Shown: piece by piece, positions 1 through 11,957 of the stretch
Layout of the letters: each line of letters starts with the position of its first letter
How positions within the stretch are numbered: position 1 is the stretch's first letter
Assembly (NCBI RefSeq): GCF_002575655.3
Contig: NC_053040.3
Location: forward strand, 363,566,267 to 363,630,266
Source of the DNA: Aegilops tauschii subsp. strangulata
Lineage: Eukaryota > Streptophyta > Magnoliopsida > Poales > Poaceae
Direction of reading: 5' to 3'
Length of the DNA: 64,000 nt
The notes under the pieces: model-generated
Told to the model about the DNA's origin: nothing
Databases searched by the model: none
What the model saw: the letters and a program-made list of their open reading frames with translations, nothing else
Made by a program: the position numbers and the translations under genes

Positions 1-1460
1 ATTGACTTGACCCATTCCGTTAGCTTAGCACTCGATCGTTTAGTATGTTGCTATTGCTTTCTTCATGACTTATACATGTTCCTATGACTATGAGATTATG
101 CAACTCCTGTTTACCGGAGGAACACTTTGTGTGCTACCAAACGTCACAACGTAAATGGGTGATTATAAAGGTGCTCTACAGGTGTCTCCAAAGGTACTTG
201 TTGGGTTGGCGTATTTCGAGATTAGGATTTGTCACTCCAATTGTCGGAGAGGTATCTCTGGGCCCACTCGGTAATGCACATCACTATAAGCCTTGCAAGC
301 ATTGTGACTAATGACTTAGTTGCGGGATGATGTATTACGGAACGAGTAAAGAGACTTGCCGGTAACGAGATTGAACTAGGTATCGAGATACCGACGATCA
401 AATCTCGGGCAAGTAACATACCGGTGACAAAGGGAACAACGTATGTTGTTATGCGGTCTGACCGATAAAGATCTTCGTAGAATATGTGGGAGCCAATATG
501 GGTATCCAGGTCCCGCTATTGGTTATTGACCGGAGACGTGTCTCGGTCATGTCTACATAGTTCTCGAACCCGTAGGGTACGCACGCTTAACGTTACGATG
601 ACAGTTTTATTGAGTTTTGATGTACCGAAGGAGTTCGGAGTCCCGGATGAGATCGGAGATATGACGAGGAGTCTCGAAATGGTCGAGACGTAAAAATCGA
701 TATATTGGACGACTATATTTGGACTTCGGAAAGGTTCCGAGTGATTCGGGTATTTTTCGGAGTACCGGAGAGTTACGGGAATTCGTATTGGGCCTTAATG
801 GGCCATACGGGAAAGGAGGGAAAGACCTCAAAGGGTGGCCGCACCCCTCCCCATGGGCTAGTCCGAATTGGACTAGGGAGGGGGGGCGCCCCCTTCCTTC
901 TTTCTCCTTCCCCCTTCCCTTCTCCTACTCCCACAAGGAAAGGAGGAGTCCTACTCCCGGTGGGAGTAGGACTCCCCCCTTTGGCGCGCCTCTCCCCTTG
1001 GCCGGCTGCCTCCCCCTTGCTCCTTTATATACGGAGGCAAGGGGGCACCCCAGAGACACAACAATTGATCCTTGAGATCTCTTAGCCATGTGCGGTGCCC
1101 CCCTCCACCATATTACACCTCGATAATACCGTTGCGGAGCTTAGGCGAAGCCCTGCGTCGGTGGAACATCATCACCGTCACCACGCCGTCGTGCTGACGA
1201 AACTCTCCCTCAACACTCGGCTGGATCGGAGTTCGAGGGACGTCATCGAGCTGAACGTGTGTAGAACTCGGAGGTGCCGTGCGTTCGGTACTTGATCGGT
1301 CGGATCGTGAAGACGTACGACTACATCAACCGCGTTGTGATAACGCTTCCGCTGTCGGTCTACGAGGGTACGTGGACAACACTCTCCCCTCTCGTTGCTA
1401 TGCATCACCATAATCTTGCGTGTGCGTAGGAAATTTTTTAAATTACTATGTTCCCCAACA
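1..1460 (+). repeat. Angela-type copia LTR (3' portion, enters from left edge)
   Basis: This is the 3' part of a long copia LTR in forward orientation. It ends in the conserved terminus TTCCCCAACA at 1451-1460. It is clearly related to the inverted LTR at 41950-43407 and more distantly to the LTRs of the copia at 5742-13691. A TATA-like TTTATATA lies at 1024-1031, just after the pyrimidine-rich block. The flank from 1461 onward is antisense-gene sequence of gypsy element B, so this copia inserted into that gene. The start of the LTR and the rest of the copia lie left of the window. The family name (Angela/BARE-1 group) is recognition, not a search result. Confidence 0.85.
1024..1031 (+). promoter_or_regulatory. 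TATA-like box of the Angela-type LTR
   Basis: TTTATATA follows a C/T-rich and G/C-rich stretch at the place where copia LTRs of this group carry their promoter. Transcription would start about 30 bases downstream. It is assigned by sequence and position only. Confidence 0.45.
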
Positions 1461-1651
1461 AAGACGCGGGCCACCGTTCGAGTATGCAACTCGCCTCTTG
1501 TTTTTTATTCTTGTGATCTTCAGTGGGGGCGCGTCAGCGCACCCACTGGGTGTAGTCCCCGAGTTCTAGGCCGGCTGCTGAGCAGGCGGCCTGGAACTTC
1601 ATAGTGGGTTCTAAGATTCTGATTTTCTTCTCTTTCTGTTGCTTTGTTGTA

Positions 1652-3044
1652 GGATTACCACAACATCCGTGTGGCTTCCTTCAATGCCAACATCCGGGAG
1701 CTGGACCGAAGGACTGCTGACTTGACGGAAAGCCGGAGTGAGCATTCCTGTAGTCCCCGAGATGCGAGCCGACTGCTGAGCAGTCGGGTCGGATCTTCCG
1801 GTAATTACTTTTCCTCTTTCTTGATTTGTTGATATCTTTCTTTTCTTGCTCTTGCAGAGACCAACGCCGTCTTGCTGCAGCAACTGGGCGAAGCCAACAC
1901 CGCACTGCGTGCTAAGGAGGGTGAGTGCAACAAGGTGGCCTAGGAGCACGACCACCTGGCCAAGGAACTGAAGGACCAGGCGGAGCTTCACAAGACGGCC
2001 CTGAAGCAGGCGGCAGACAACGAAGCCAGGCTCCTGGCTGAGTTTGAGACTGAGCGCTCTGGCTTGGCTGAGACGAAGGCGGCGCTGACTGCCAGCTATG
2101 TCGAGATTGAAGACATAGTTGACGGTGAGCTTCCTTCTCTTCTCTCAACTGCCGGCTGTCGAGCGAGCCGGCTTCTAGCTTCTGACTTTTTGACTTACTA
2201 CTTTGCTTGCGCAGACTTCTTCCCCGGTAACTCCGTCGCCGCCAATCAGGCTATCGAGGCTCGTCGCGAGGAACGAAGGGCGGAAGGCGCGAAGATCGCT
2301 GCCGACGCCCCTCGGACCCTTGGCGAGCAGCTCCTTAGCATTCAGGCTCGTCTCCAACCGGCCCACCGGGTGCTCCGCCGGCTACAGCGTGCCGGGGCTC
2401 AGGCGATCTCCGCCCTCTGGCCGGACAGGCAAGCCCCACGCACCCCCAGTCGGACTGCCGACTGGTTGGAAGTGGCTGCCGGCCGTCTTGAGGCGTGGAA
2501 GGGCTCCGCGGCACAAACGGGAGCAAAGCGGGCCTTGGAGTTCGCCAAGGCATGGTATCCTGGGCTGGATCTAGCCCAGTTGACCACGTTTCGGCAAGAA
2601 GCCAGTGCCGAGTTGGTGGCGGTGGAGCGTGACCTCCAAATTCACGTGTCGGCGATCGCCGAGTACACCAACACCGGCATCTTCATCCCTGAGTTGAACG
2701 AAAACGGCGTTGAGGCGCCACCTGAATGGTTCGGGCTGAACCCGGACGATGGCGAGGACTCGGCAGAAGTCATCGACTCCAGTGATGAAGGGGAAGACGA
2801 GGAAGGCGAGGATGATGAAGATGGCACGCCGGAGGTCGGAGCGGACGGCCTACCTCAGCTCGACCACGCCTCCAGCAACGAGCCACGTGCAAGCACGTCG
2901 GCTGTTGATGAAGGCAACCAAGCTGAGACTCGCCAGCCGGCCACTCCACCAACCTGCCGGACCCGCCCACTGCTCCTTTGGTCTAGGCCGCCAATTTATC
3001 ATAGCTTTTCCTACTTAGTAGTTGCCTCAACAAACTTTCGTTAA
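1652..3044 (+). pseudogene. Antisense additional gene of gypsy B, 3' exons
   Basis: The 3' end of the convergent gene carried by gypsy B. Three exon-like blocks with GT-AG borders can be traced. They are 1652-1736 (acceptor TTGTAG, donor GTGAGC), 1858-2124 (acceptor TTGCAG, donor GTGAGC) and 2215 to about 3044 (acceptor GCGCAG). The second block encodes a long charged coiled coil and has an in-frame TAG at about 1939. The third encodes an alpha-helical region resembling the C-terminal domain of the same gene in elements A (28667-29312) and C (50840-51494). It is followed by a highly acidic D/E tail around 2745-2830. The 5' exons lie left of, or were displaced by, the copia LTR at 1-1460. Its function is unknown, and the match is by architecture and local motifs. 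Confidence 0.65.
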
Positions 3045-3714
3045 ATTTGCACAATTCCACCCGCGGGGTGTATTCAAACTATGTTGAATGTCGGTCGGGG
3101 GCCTTTTGTTATGTAAATTATTTTTCGCACAAGCTGTGCTTTTGCCGAGTTCCAACTTTGCTTGCTTTTTGTTCCTTGGCTTTTCCTTTGCCGCCCTCCC
3201 TTGGTTGGCTTCTTGCCAGCCAAGCAGCCGCTCTGCGGACTGCTGCCTGGTCAAGTACTTCACCATTTTTTGGAGGACAAGTACTTTGGCCGATTGGTAC
3301 GTTGCAAGCTAAGTAGGAAGCCAGTCGGCCGGCTGCTCAGCAGCCGGTCGGTGAGGCGAGGGGTGGGCTTGTCCTATGTCAGCGTTTTTTGGTCCTTAGC
3401 CATTTTTCGTGTGAACACCGTTTCTTGCCCTTAACTCCTGCCAGGCGAACAGCCGCTCTACGAGCTGCAGCTTGTGGCAAGAGAAGGCTTCGGTGTTGCA
3501 CATTACTTGTCCGGCTGCAGGAAACACCGACATAGTACAAGGCGGCAAGCCCCCCGGGCCGACTGGTCGAACCCGGTTTAGGCGAAAGAATGAAATAACA
3601 CATTTCATAGACATAATACTTATCATATAGATAAAGAGGGGCAATCCCCGAGTGCTCCTCGAGGATCCTGAAGTCTTTGTACTTAATACAAAAGGTAGCG
3701 TGGTACATACTGCA
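3045..3714. other. Spacer between convergent antisense gene and pol of gypsy B
   Basis: Non-coding spacer of about 670 bases between the two converging reading frames of element B. It contains several GCCGGCTGCTC-like blocks similar to those in the introns at 1560-1800. No tandem array comparable to the spacers of elements A and C is visible, and I see no gene. Confidence 0.5.
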
Positions 3715-5741
3715 TCAACTGTAAAATCTTCGAAGGAGATTCGCATTCCATGGGCGCTTTGTTTCCTTCCCGGAGTCGTCCCTCTTGCGCGCCCTTGGCT
3801 TCTGGGCATCGATCAGGTAGTAGGAGTCGTTGCCCAAGGCTTTGCTGATGATGAAAGGGCCTTCCCAAGGGGCTGAGAGCTTGTGCTAGCCGGCTGTTCG
3901 TTGGATCAGCTGGAGCACAAGGTCTCCCTCTTGGAAGGATCTTGGCTTCACCTTCCGACTGTGGTAGCGTCGTAGACTCTGCTGGTAGATGGCGGACCGA
4001 CTGAGTGCCAACAGCCGGCCCTCTTCCAGCAGATCGACACCGTTCTTCCTTTGCTTCCGCCTCCGTGTACATGGTGACACGAGGTGAGTCGAACTCGATG
4101 TCGGTTGGGATGACAGCCTCGGCACCATATACAAGGAAGAAAGGCATGAAGCCGGTTGACTTGTTTGGAGTGGTGCGCAGACTCCAAACGACGGTCGGCA
4201 GCTCGTCGAGCCAGTAGCCGGCCGAACGCTCTAGAGGCTCGACCAGTCGGGGCTTGATTCCGGACAAAATGAGGATGTTTGCTCGCTCAATCTGGTCGTT
4301 TGACTTTGGATGGGCAACGGACGCTAAGTCCAGTCGGATACCCTGCGTCGCACAGAAACGGACCAAGGCGCCTTTGGCAAAATTTGTGCCATTGTCGATG
4401 ATGATGCTGTGCGGTACTCCATACCGAGTGGTGATGTCCGCGATAAAAGTCACAACAGTCGGACCGTTCAGCTTCTTGATTGGCTTTGCTTCTATCCACT
4501 TGGTAAATTTGTCTACGGCGACGAGCGTATGAGTCATGCCGCCGCGTGCTGTCTTGAATGGTCCCACCATGTCCAGTCCCCAGACGGCAAAAGGCCAGGC
4601 AAGGGGAATGGTCTTGAGTGCAGAAGCCGGCAGATGTTGCTTGGAACTGAACTTCTGGCACCCTGTGCATTTCTTGACCAAGTCTTTGGCGTCTTCTAGA
4701 GCAATCGGCCAGAAGAAACCATGGCGAAAAGCTTTGGCCACAAGTGATCTTGAGGCCGCGTGGTGGCCACACTCGCCTTGGTGGATATCTTTGAGGATTG
4801 CTTGGCCCTTCTCCGGCTCTACGCAGCGCTGGTATACACCAGTAACACTGCGCCTCACGAGTTCTCTGTTGACGATGGTGTATGCTGCTGCTCGACGTTG
4901 CACCTGTCGGGCCGAGATCTCATCGGCTGGCAGCTCTTTGTTCACCAGAAAGTTGAGGATAGGCTGAGCCCATGATGGTGCTATGATTCCTTCCACTGTC
5001 AGCACTACTACTTGTATTGGGGTGGCTGGGTTGGGAGGTGGCGGGTTGGAAGGTGGCAGGTTGGAGTCGGCCACCGCTTGCTGTGCTGTTGAAGTCCCCG
5101 AGCCAACTGCTGCAGTCCCCGGGCCAGGATCTGAAGTCCCCGGGCCGGGTGCGACTGCTGCAGTCCCCGAGCCGCCTGCAGAAGTCCCCGAGCCGAGTGT
5201 TGCGGCCCTCAAGTCGGATCCGATTGTTTCAGGAGCAGCCGGCACGAAGATGGAATCTGATTCTGGCGAAGGCTTGATGGACGGCTTGAGGAGGCGCTGG
5301 AGGGACACGCCGGCTGGGATGGCTTGCCGGGTGGAGCCAATTCGTGCCAAGGCATCTACTTGCTCGTTGTTGTTCCTTGGCACATGAAGGAACTCGCACC
5401 CTTCGAAGTATCCGCTGATTTGCTGGACGAGGAAGCGGTAGCTTGCCATGTTTGCATCCTTGGCGTCCCAGTCACCAGACGACTGTTGGACCACCAAGTT
5501 AGAGTCACTGTAGCACAGAATCCGGCGAATGCCGAGCTCTTTGGCAAGCCAGAGTCCGTGTACCAGTACCTCATACTCGGCCACGTTGTTGGAGGCGGCA
5601 AAATGGATTTGCAATGTGTATCTGAGCTTGTCGCCTTTGGGAGAGGTGAGGACGATGCCGGCTCCCAAACCGGTGCGCATCTTCGAACCATCAAAGTGCA
5701 TCCGCCAATGGGTGGAGTCCAGTGCTGGCGGCAGGTACTTA
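3715..5741 (-). pseudogene. Gypsy B pol, 3' part: second RNase H and integrase
   Basis: The left half of the element B polyprotein. It begins at the copia junction (5741) inside the linker just before the FDGS motif of the second RNase H. AEYE, DSNL and DALARI catalytic-region motifs follow. Then comes a low-complexity Gly/Ser/Thr/Pro linker (about 5000-5240) and an integrase with an HHCC zinc finger (GHHAAS, CTGCQ) and a D,D,E core (GLDMV, IIDNGTNF, NDQIERAN). The core motif has NDQIERAN where elements A and C have NGQAERAN. A frameshift near 4060 and an in-frame TAG near 3887 break the C-terminal part, and the natural stop is at 3715-3717. About 80-85 codons expected between RT/RNase H and this segment are missing at the copia junction. 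Confidence 0.8.
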
Positions 5742-6668
5742 AGAGTCGTCTCGGTCATGTCTGCATGTCTCCCGAACCCGTAGGGTCTACACACTTAAGG
5801 TTCGGTGACGCTAGAGTTGTAGAGATATTAGTATGCGGTTAACCGAAAGTTGTTCAGAGTCCCGGATGAGATCCCGGACATCACGAGGAGTTCCGGAATG
5901 GTCCGGAGGTAAAGATTTATATATGGGAAGTCCTATTTTGCCACCGGAAAATGTTCGGGATTTTTCGGTATTGTACCGGGAAGGTTCCGAAGTGGGGCCC
6001 ACCTGCATGGGGGGACCCACATGAACGTGGGTAGTGGGGGCAAGGCCCCACACCCCTGGTCAAGGCGCACCAAGATCCCACCTTAGAAGGAATAAGATCA
6101 TATCCCGAAGGGATAAGATCAAGATCCCTAAAAAAGGGGGATAACAATCGGTGGGGAAGGGAAATGATGGGATTTCTTTTCCCCACCTTTGCCAACGCCC
6201 CAATGGACTTGGAGGGCAAGAAACTAGCCCCCTCCACCCCTATATATAGTGGGGAGGCGCATGGGAGCAACACCCAAAGCCCTGGCGCCTCCCTCCCTCC
6301 CGTGACACCTCTTCCTCCCCGCTTGCGCTTGGCGAAGCCCTGCCGGGATCCCACTACTTCCACCACCACGCCGTCGTGCTGCTGGATCTCCATCAACTTC
6401 TCCTCCCCCCTTGCTGGATCAAGAAGGAGTAGACGTCCCCTTTCCGTACGTGTGTTGAACGCGGAGGTGCCGTCCGTTCGGCGCTAGGATCATCGGTGAT
6501 TTGGATCACGACGAGTACGACTCCATCAACCCCGTTCTCTTGAACGCTTCCGCGCGCGATCTACAAGGGTATGTAGATGCACTCCCCTCTCTCTCGTTGC
6601 TAGATGACTCCATAGATTGATCTTGGTGATACGTAGAAAATTTTAAATTTCTGCTACGATCCCCAACA
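5742..6668 (+). repeat. Truncated 5' LTR of the copia
   Basis: Matches 12754-13691 of the 3' LTR almost base for base and ends in CTACGATCCCCAACA. The first ~796 bases of the LTR are absent. The join at AGAGTCGTC directly abuts gypsy B coding sequence. It lacks a 10-bp duplication (CTAGAAGGTT-like) present in the 3' LTR near 13000. Confidence 0.9.
6241..6248 (+). promoter_or_regulatory. TATA box of the copia 5' LTR
   Basis: TATATATA follows a C-rich tract (CCACCCC) in the retained part of the 5' LTR. The same site is in the 3' LTR near 13264. Truncation of the LTR therefore removed U3 upstream sequence but left the core promoter. Confidence 0.6.
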
Positions 6669-6669
6669 G

Positions 6670-6682
6670 TGGCATCATGAGC
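6670..6682 (+). other. Primer-binding site of the copia
   Basis: TGGCATCATGAGC lies one base after the LTR end. It is a divergent version of the initiator-methionine tRNA complement (TGGTATCAGAGC-type) used by plant copia elements. Confidence 0.65.
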
Positions 6683-7945
6683 TAGGTCTATGCGTAGTTT
6701 CTATGCACGAGTAGAACACAAACTTGTTGTGGGCGTAGATGTTGTCGATTTTCTTGCCACTACTAGTCTTATCTTGTTTCGGCGGCATCGTGGGATGAAG
6801 CGGCCCGGACCGACCTTACACGTACGCTTACGTGAGACAGGTTCCACCGACTGACATGCACTAGTTGCATAAGGTGGCTAGCGGGTGTCTGTCTCTCCCA
6901 CTTTAGTCGAATCGGATTCGATGAAAAGTGTCCTTATGAAGGGTAAATAGAAGTTGGCATATCACGTTGTGGTTTTACGTAGGTAAGAAACGTTCTTGCT
7001 AGAAACCTATAGAAGCCACGTAAAAACATGCAACAACAATTAGAGGACGTCTAACTTGTTTTTGCAGCATATGCCTTGTGATGTGATATGGCCAAAAGGA
7101 TGTGATGAATGAAATATATGTGATGTATGAGATTGATCATGTTCTTGTAATAGGAATCACGACTTGCATGTCGATGAGTATGACAACCGGCAGGAGCCAT
7201 AGGAGTTGTCTTTATTTTTTGTATGACATGCGTGTCATTGAATAACGCCATGTAAATTACTTTACTTTATTGCTAAACACGTTAGCCATAGAAGTAGAAG
7301 TAATCGTTGGCGTGACAACTTCATGAAGACACGATGATGGAGATCATGGTGTCATGCCGGTGACGAAGATGATCATGGCGCCCCGAAGATGGAGATCAAA
7401 GGAGCAATATGATACTGGCCATATCATGTCACTATTTGATTGCATGTGATGTTTATCATGTTTTACATCTTATTTGCTTAGAACGACGGTATCTTAAATA
7501 AGATGATCCCTCGCAATAATTTCAAGAAAGTGTTCCCCCTAACTGTGAACCGTTGCGAAGGTTCGTTGTTTCGAAGCACCACGTGATGATCGGGTGTGAT
7601 AGATTCTAACGTTCGAATACAACGGGTGTAAGCCAGATTTACACACGCAATACACTTAGGTTGACTTGACGAGCCTAGCATGTACAGACATGGCCTCGGA
7701 ACACGGAAGACCGAAAGGTCGAGCATGAGTCGTATAGAAGATACGATCAACATGAAGATGTTCACCGATGTTGACTAGTCCGTCTCACGTGATGATCGGA
7801 CATGGCCTAGTTGACTCGGATCATGTTTCACTTAGATGACTAGAGGGGTGTCTATCTGAGTGGGAGTTCATTGAATAATTTGATTAGATGAACTTAATTA
7901 TCATGAACTTAGTCTAAAATCTTTACAATATGTCTTGTAGATCAA
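6683..7945 (+). other. Untranslated leader of the copia
   Basis: About 1.26 kb between the PBS and the gag ATG. It holds many short AUGs but no sustained reading frame. Such a long leader is typical of BARE-1-like elements, where it is expected to hold packaging and dimerisation signals. None can be proven from sequence alone. Confidence 0.6.
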
Positions 7946-10900
7946 ATGGCCCACGCTAATGTTGCCCTCAACTTCAACGCGTTCCTAGAGAAAACCAAAC
8001 TGAAAGATGATGGCAGCAACTATACGGACTGGGTCCGGAACCTGAGGATCATCCTCATTGCTGCCAACAAAGATTATGTCCTAGAAGCACCATTAGGTGA
8101 CGCACCCATCCCAGAGAACCAAGACGTTATGAATGCTTGGCAGCAGCGTGCTGATGATTACTCCCTCGTTCAGTGTGGCATGCTTTACAGCTTAGGACCG
8201 GGGCTCCAAAAGCGTTTTGAGCAACACGGAGCATATGAGATGTTCGAAGAGCTGAAAATGGATTTCCAAGCTCATGCCCGGGTCGAGAGATATGAAGTCT
8301 CCGACAAGTTCTTTAGTTGTAAGATGGAGGAAAATAGTTCTGTCAGTGAGCACATACTCAAAATGTCTGGGTTACACAACCGCTTGACTCAGCTGGGAGT
8401 TAATCTCCCGGATGACGCGGTCATTGACAGAATCCTTCAGTCGCTTCCACCGAGCTACAAGAGCTTTGTGATGAACTTCAATATGCAGGGGATGGAAAAG
8501 ACCATTCCTGAGGTATATTCAATGCTGAAATCAGCGGAGGTGGAGATCAAAAAGGAACATCAAGTGTTGATGGTGAATAAAACCACTAAGTTCAAGAAAG
8601 GCAAGGGTAAGAAGAACTTCAAGAAGGACGGCAAGGGAGTTGCCGCGCCCGGTAAGCCAGTTGCCGGGAAGAAGCCAAAGAATGGACCCAAGCCCAAGAC
8701 TGAGTGCTTTTATTGCAAGGGAAGTGGTCAATGGAAGCGGAACTGCCCCAAGTACATAGCGGACAAGAAGGCCGGCAACACCAAAGGTATATGTGATATA
8801 CATGTTATTTATGTGTACCTTACCAGCACTCGTAGTAGCTCCTGGGTATTTGATACCGGTGCGGTTGCTCATATTTGTAACTCAAAGCAGGAGCTGCGGA
8901 ATAAACAGAGACTGGCAAAGGACGAGGAGACAATGCGCGTCGGGAATGGTTCCAAGGTCGATGTGATCGCCGTCGGCACGCTACCTCTACATTTACCTAC
9001 GGGATTAGTTTTAAACCTCAATAATTGTTATTTAGTGCCAGCTTTGAGCATGAACATTGTATCAGGATCTCGTTTAATTCGAGATGGCTACTCATTTAAA
9101 TCCGAGAATAATGGTTGTTCTATTTATATGAGAGATATGTTTCATGGTCATGCCCCGCTGGTTAATGGTTTATTCTTAATGAATCTCGAACGTAGTGTTA
9201 CACATATTCATAGTGTGAATACCAAAAGATGTAAGGTTGATAATGATAGTCCCACATACTTGTGGCACTGCCGTCTTGGTCACATTGGTGTCAAACGCAT
9301 GAAGAAGCTCCATGCAGATGGACTTTTGGAGTCTCTTGATTACGAATCATTTGACACGTGCGAACCATGCCTCACGGGTAAGATGACCAAGACTCCGTTC
9401 TCCGAAACAATGGAGCGAGCAACCAACTTATTGGAAATCATACATACTGATGTGTACGGTCCAATGAGTGTTGAGGCTCGCGGTGGCTATCATTATGTTC
9501 TCACTCTCACTGATGACTTGAGTAGATATGGGTATGTCTACCTAATGAAACACAAGTCTGAGACCTTTGAAAAGTTCAAGGAATTTCAGAGTGAGGTTGA
9601 GAATCAACGTGACAGGAAAATAAAGTTCTTACGATCAGATCGTGGAGGGGAATATTTGAGTCACGAATTTGGCACACACTTAAGGAAATGTGGAATAGTT
9701 TCACAACTCACGCCGCATGGAACACCTCAGCGAAATGGTGTGTCCAAACGTCGTAATCGCACTCTATTGGATATGGTGCGATCTATGATGTCTCTTACCG
9801 ATCTACCCTCTCATTTTGGGGCTATGCTTTAGAGACTGCCGCATTCACTTTAAATAGGGCTCCGTCGAAATCCGTTGAGACGACACCGTATGAATTATGG
9901 TTTGGGAAGAAACCTAAGCTGTCGTTTCTAAAAGTTTGGGGATGCGATGCTTATGTCAAGAAACTTCAACCTGAAAAGCTCGAACCCAAGTCGGAAAAAT
10001 GCGTCTTCATAGGATACCCTAAGGAAACCATTGGGTATACCTTCTACCTCAGATCCGAAGGCAAGATCTTTGTTGCCAAGAACGGGTCCTTTCTGGAGAA
10101 AGAGTTTCTCTCGAAGGAAGCAAGTGGGAGGAAAGTGGAACTTGATGAAGTACTACCTCTTGAACTGGAAAGTAGCGCAGCTCAGGAAGATGTTCCTGTG
10201 GTGCCTGCAATGACTAGAGAGGAAGCTAATGATGATGATCAAGGTACTTCGGATCAAGTTACTACTGAACTTCGTAGGTCCACGAGGACACGTTCCACAC
10301 CAGAGTGGTATGGCAACCCTGTCTTGGAAATCATGTTGTTAGACAACGGTGAACCTTCGAACTATGAAGAAGCAATGGCGGGCCCAGATTCCAACAAATG
10401 GCTTGAAGCCATGCAATCCGAGATAGGATCCATGTATGAAAACAAAGTGTGGACTTTGATAGACTTGCCCGATGATCGGCGAGCGATAGAAAACAAATGG
10501 ATCTTTAAGAAGAAGACGGACGCGGATGGTAATGTTACCATCTATAAAGCTTGACTTGTCACTAAGGGTTATCGACAAGTTCAAGGGGTTGACTACAATG
10601 AGACTTTCTCACCCGTAGCGAAGCTGAAGTCCGTCCGAATCATGTTAGCAATTGCCGCATACTATGATTATGAGATATGGCAAATGGACGTCAAAACGGC
10701 ATTCCTTAACGGCTTTCTTAAGGAAGAATTGTATATGATGCAGCCGGAAGGTTTTGTCGATCCTAAGAATACTAACAAGGTATGCAAGCTCCAGCGCTCC
10801 ATCTATGGGCTGGTGCAAGCATCTCGGAGTTGGAACATTCGATTTGATGAGATGATCAAAGCGTTTGGGTTTACACAGACTTATGGAGAAGCCTGTGTTT

Positions 10901-11925
10901 ACAAGAAAGTGAGTGGGAGCTCTGTAGCATTTCTCATATTATATGTGGATGACATACTGTTGAAGGCAAATGATATAGAATTCTTAGGAAGCATAAAGGC
11001 CTACTTGAACAAGTGTTTTTCAATGAAGGATCTTGGAGAAGCTGCTTATATATTAGGCATCAAGATCTATAGAGATAGATCAAGACGCCTCATTGGTCTT
11101 TCACAAAGTATGTACCTTGACAAGATATTGAAGAAGTTCAATATGGATCAGTCCAAGAAGGGGTTCTTGCCTGTATTGCAAGGTGTGCAATTGAGCACGG
11201 CTCAATGCCCGACCACGGCAGAAGATAGAGAAAAGATGAGTGTCGTCCCCTATGCCTCAGCCATAGGGTCTATTATGTATGCCATGCTGTGTACCAGACC
11301 TGATGTAAACCTTGCCGTAAGTTTGGTAGGAAGGTACCAAAGTAATCCCGGCATGGAACACTGGACAGCGGTCAAGAATATCCTGAAGTACCTGAAGAGG
11401 ACTAAGGATATGTTTCTCGTTTATGGAGGTGACGAAGAGCTCGTCGTAAAGGGTTACGTCGATGCTAGCTTCGACACAGATCTGGATGACTCTAAGTCAC
11501 AAACCGGATACATGTATATTTTGAATGGTAGGGCAGTAAGCTGGTGCAGTTGCAAGCAAAGCGTTGTGGCGGGATCTACATGTGAAGCGGAATACATGGC
11601 GGCCTCAGAGGCAGCACAAGAAGCAATCTGGGTGAAGGAGTTCATTACTGACCTAGGAGTTATTCCCAATGCGTCGGGCCCGATGACTCTCTTCGGTGAC
11701 AACACTAGAGCTATTGCCCTTGCCAAGGAGCCCAGGTTTCACATGAAGACCAGGCATATCAAGAGTCGCTTCAACTCCATTCGTGAAAATGTTCAAAATG
11801 GAGACATAGATATTTGTAAAGTACATACGGACCTGAATGTAGCAGATCCGTTGACTAAACCTCTCCCTAGAGCAAAACATGATCAACACCAGAACTCTAT
11901 GGGTGTTCGATTCATCACAATGTAA
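7946..11925 (+). pseudogene. Copia gag-pol polyprotein, two lesions
   Basis: The ATG at 7946 follows the leader. Domains in order are a Gag capsid-like region (residues 1-190), a basic segment with a CCHC-like zinc knuckle (CFYCKGSGQWKRNCP, ~8706-8752; Gln replaces the usual His spacing), protease (FDTGA, ~8848), GAG-pre-integrase (HCRLGH), integrase core (HTDVYGP, GGEY, GTPQRNGVSKRRNRT), RT (YVDDIL, ~10940) and RNase H (EAEYMAASEA). A 1-base loss near 9808 shifts the frame, so the first ORF ends at the TAG at 9830-9832. A TGA at 10552-10554 replaces the Arg codon expected in the KARLVAKG-type motif before RT. The RT/RNase H part is otherwise open to 11925. Confidence 0.9.
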
Positions 11926-11946
11926 CTAGATTATTGACTCTAGTGC

Positions 11947-11956
11947 AAGTGGGAGA
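11947..11956 (+). other. Polypurine tract of the copia
   Basis: AAGTGGGAGA lies one base before the 3' LTR. It is the plus-strand primer site for reverse transcription. The same tract precedes the inverted Angela LTR near 43409-43420. Confidence 0.75.
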
Positions 11957-11957
11957 C

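Noticed and set aside
705..1085. Overlapping plus-strand ORFs of 118-126 codons in the LTR
   Set aside because: They lie wholly inside the Angela-type LTR. The related LTR at 41950-43407 does not keep them and they lack any domain.
6164..6487. ORFs of 107 codons in both copia LTRs (also 13187-13510)
   Set aside because: Present in both LTR copies only because the LTRs are duplicates. The peptide is low complexity, and GC-rich LTR DNA explains it.
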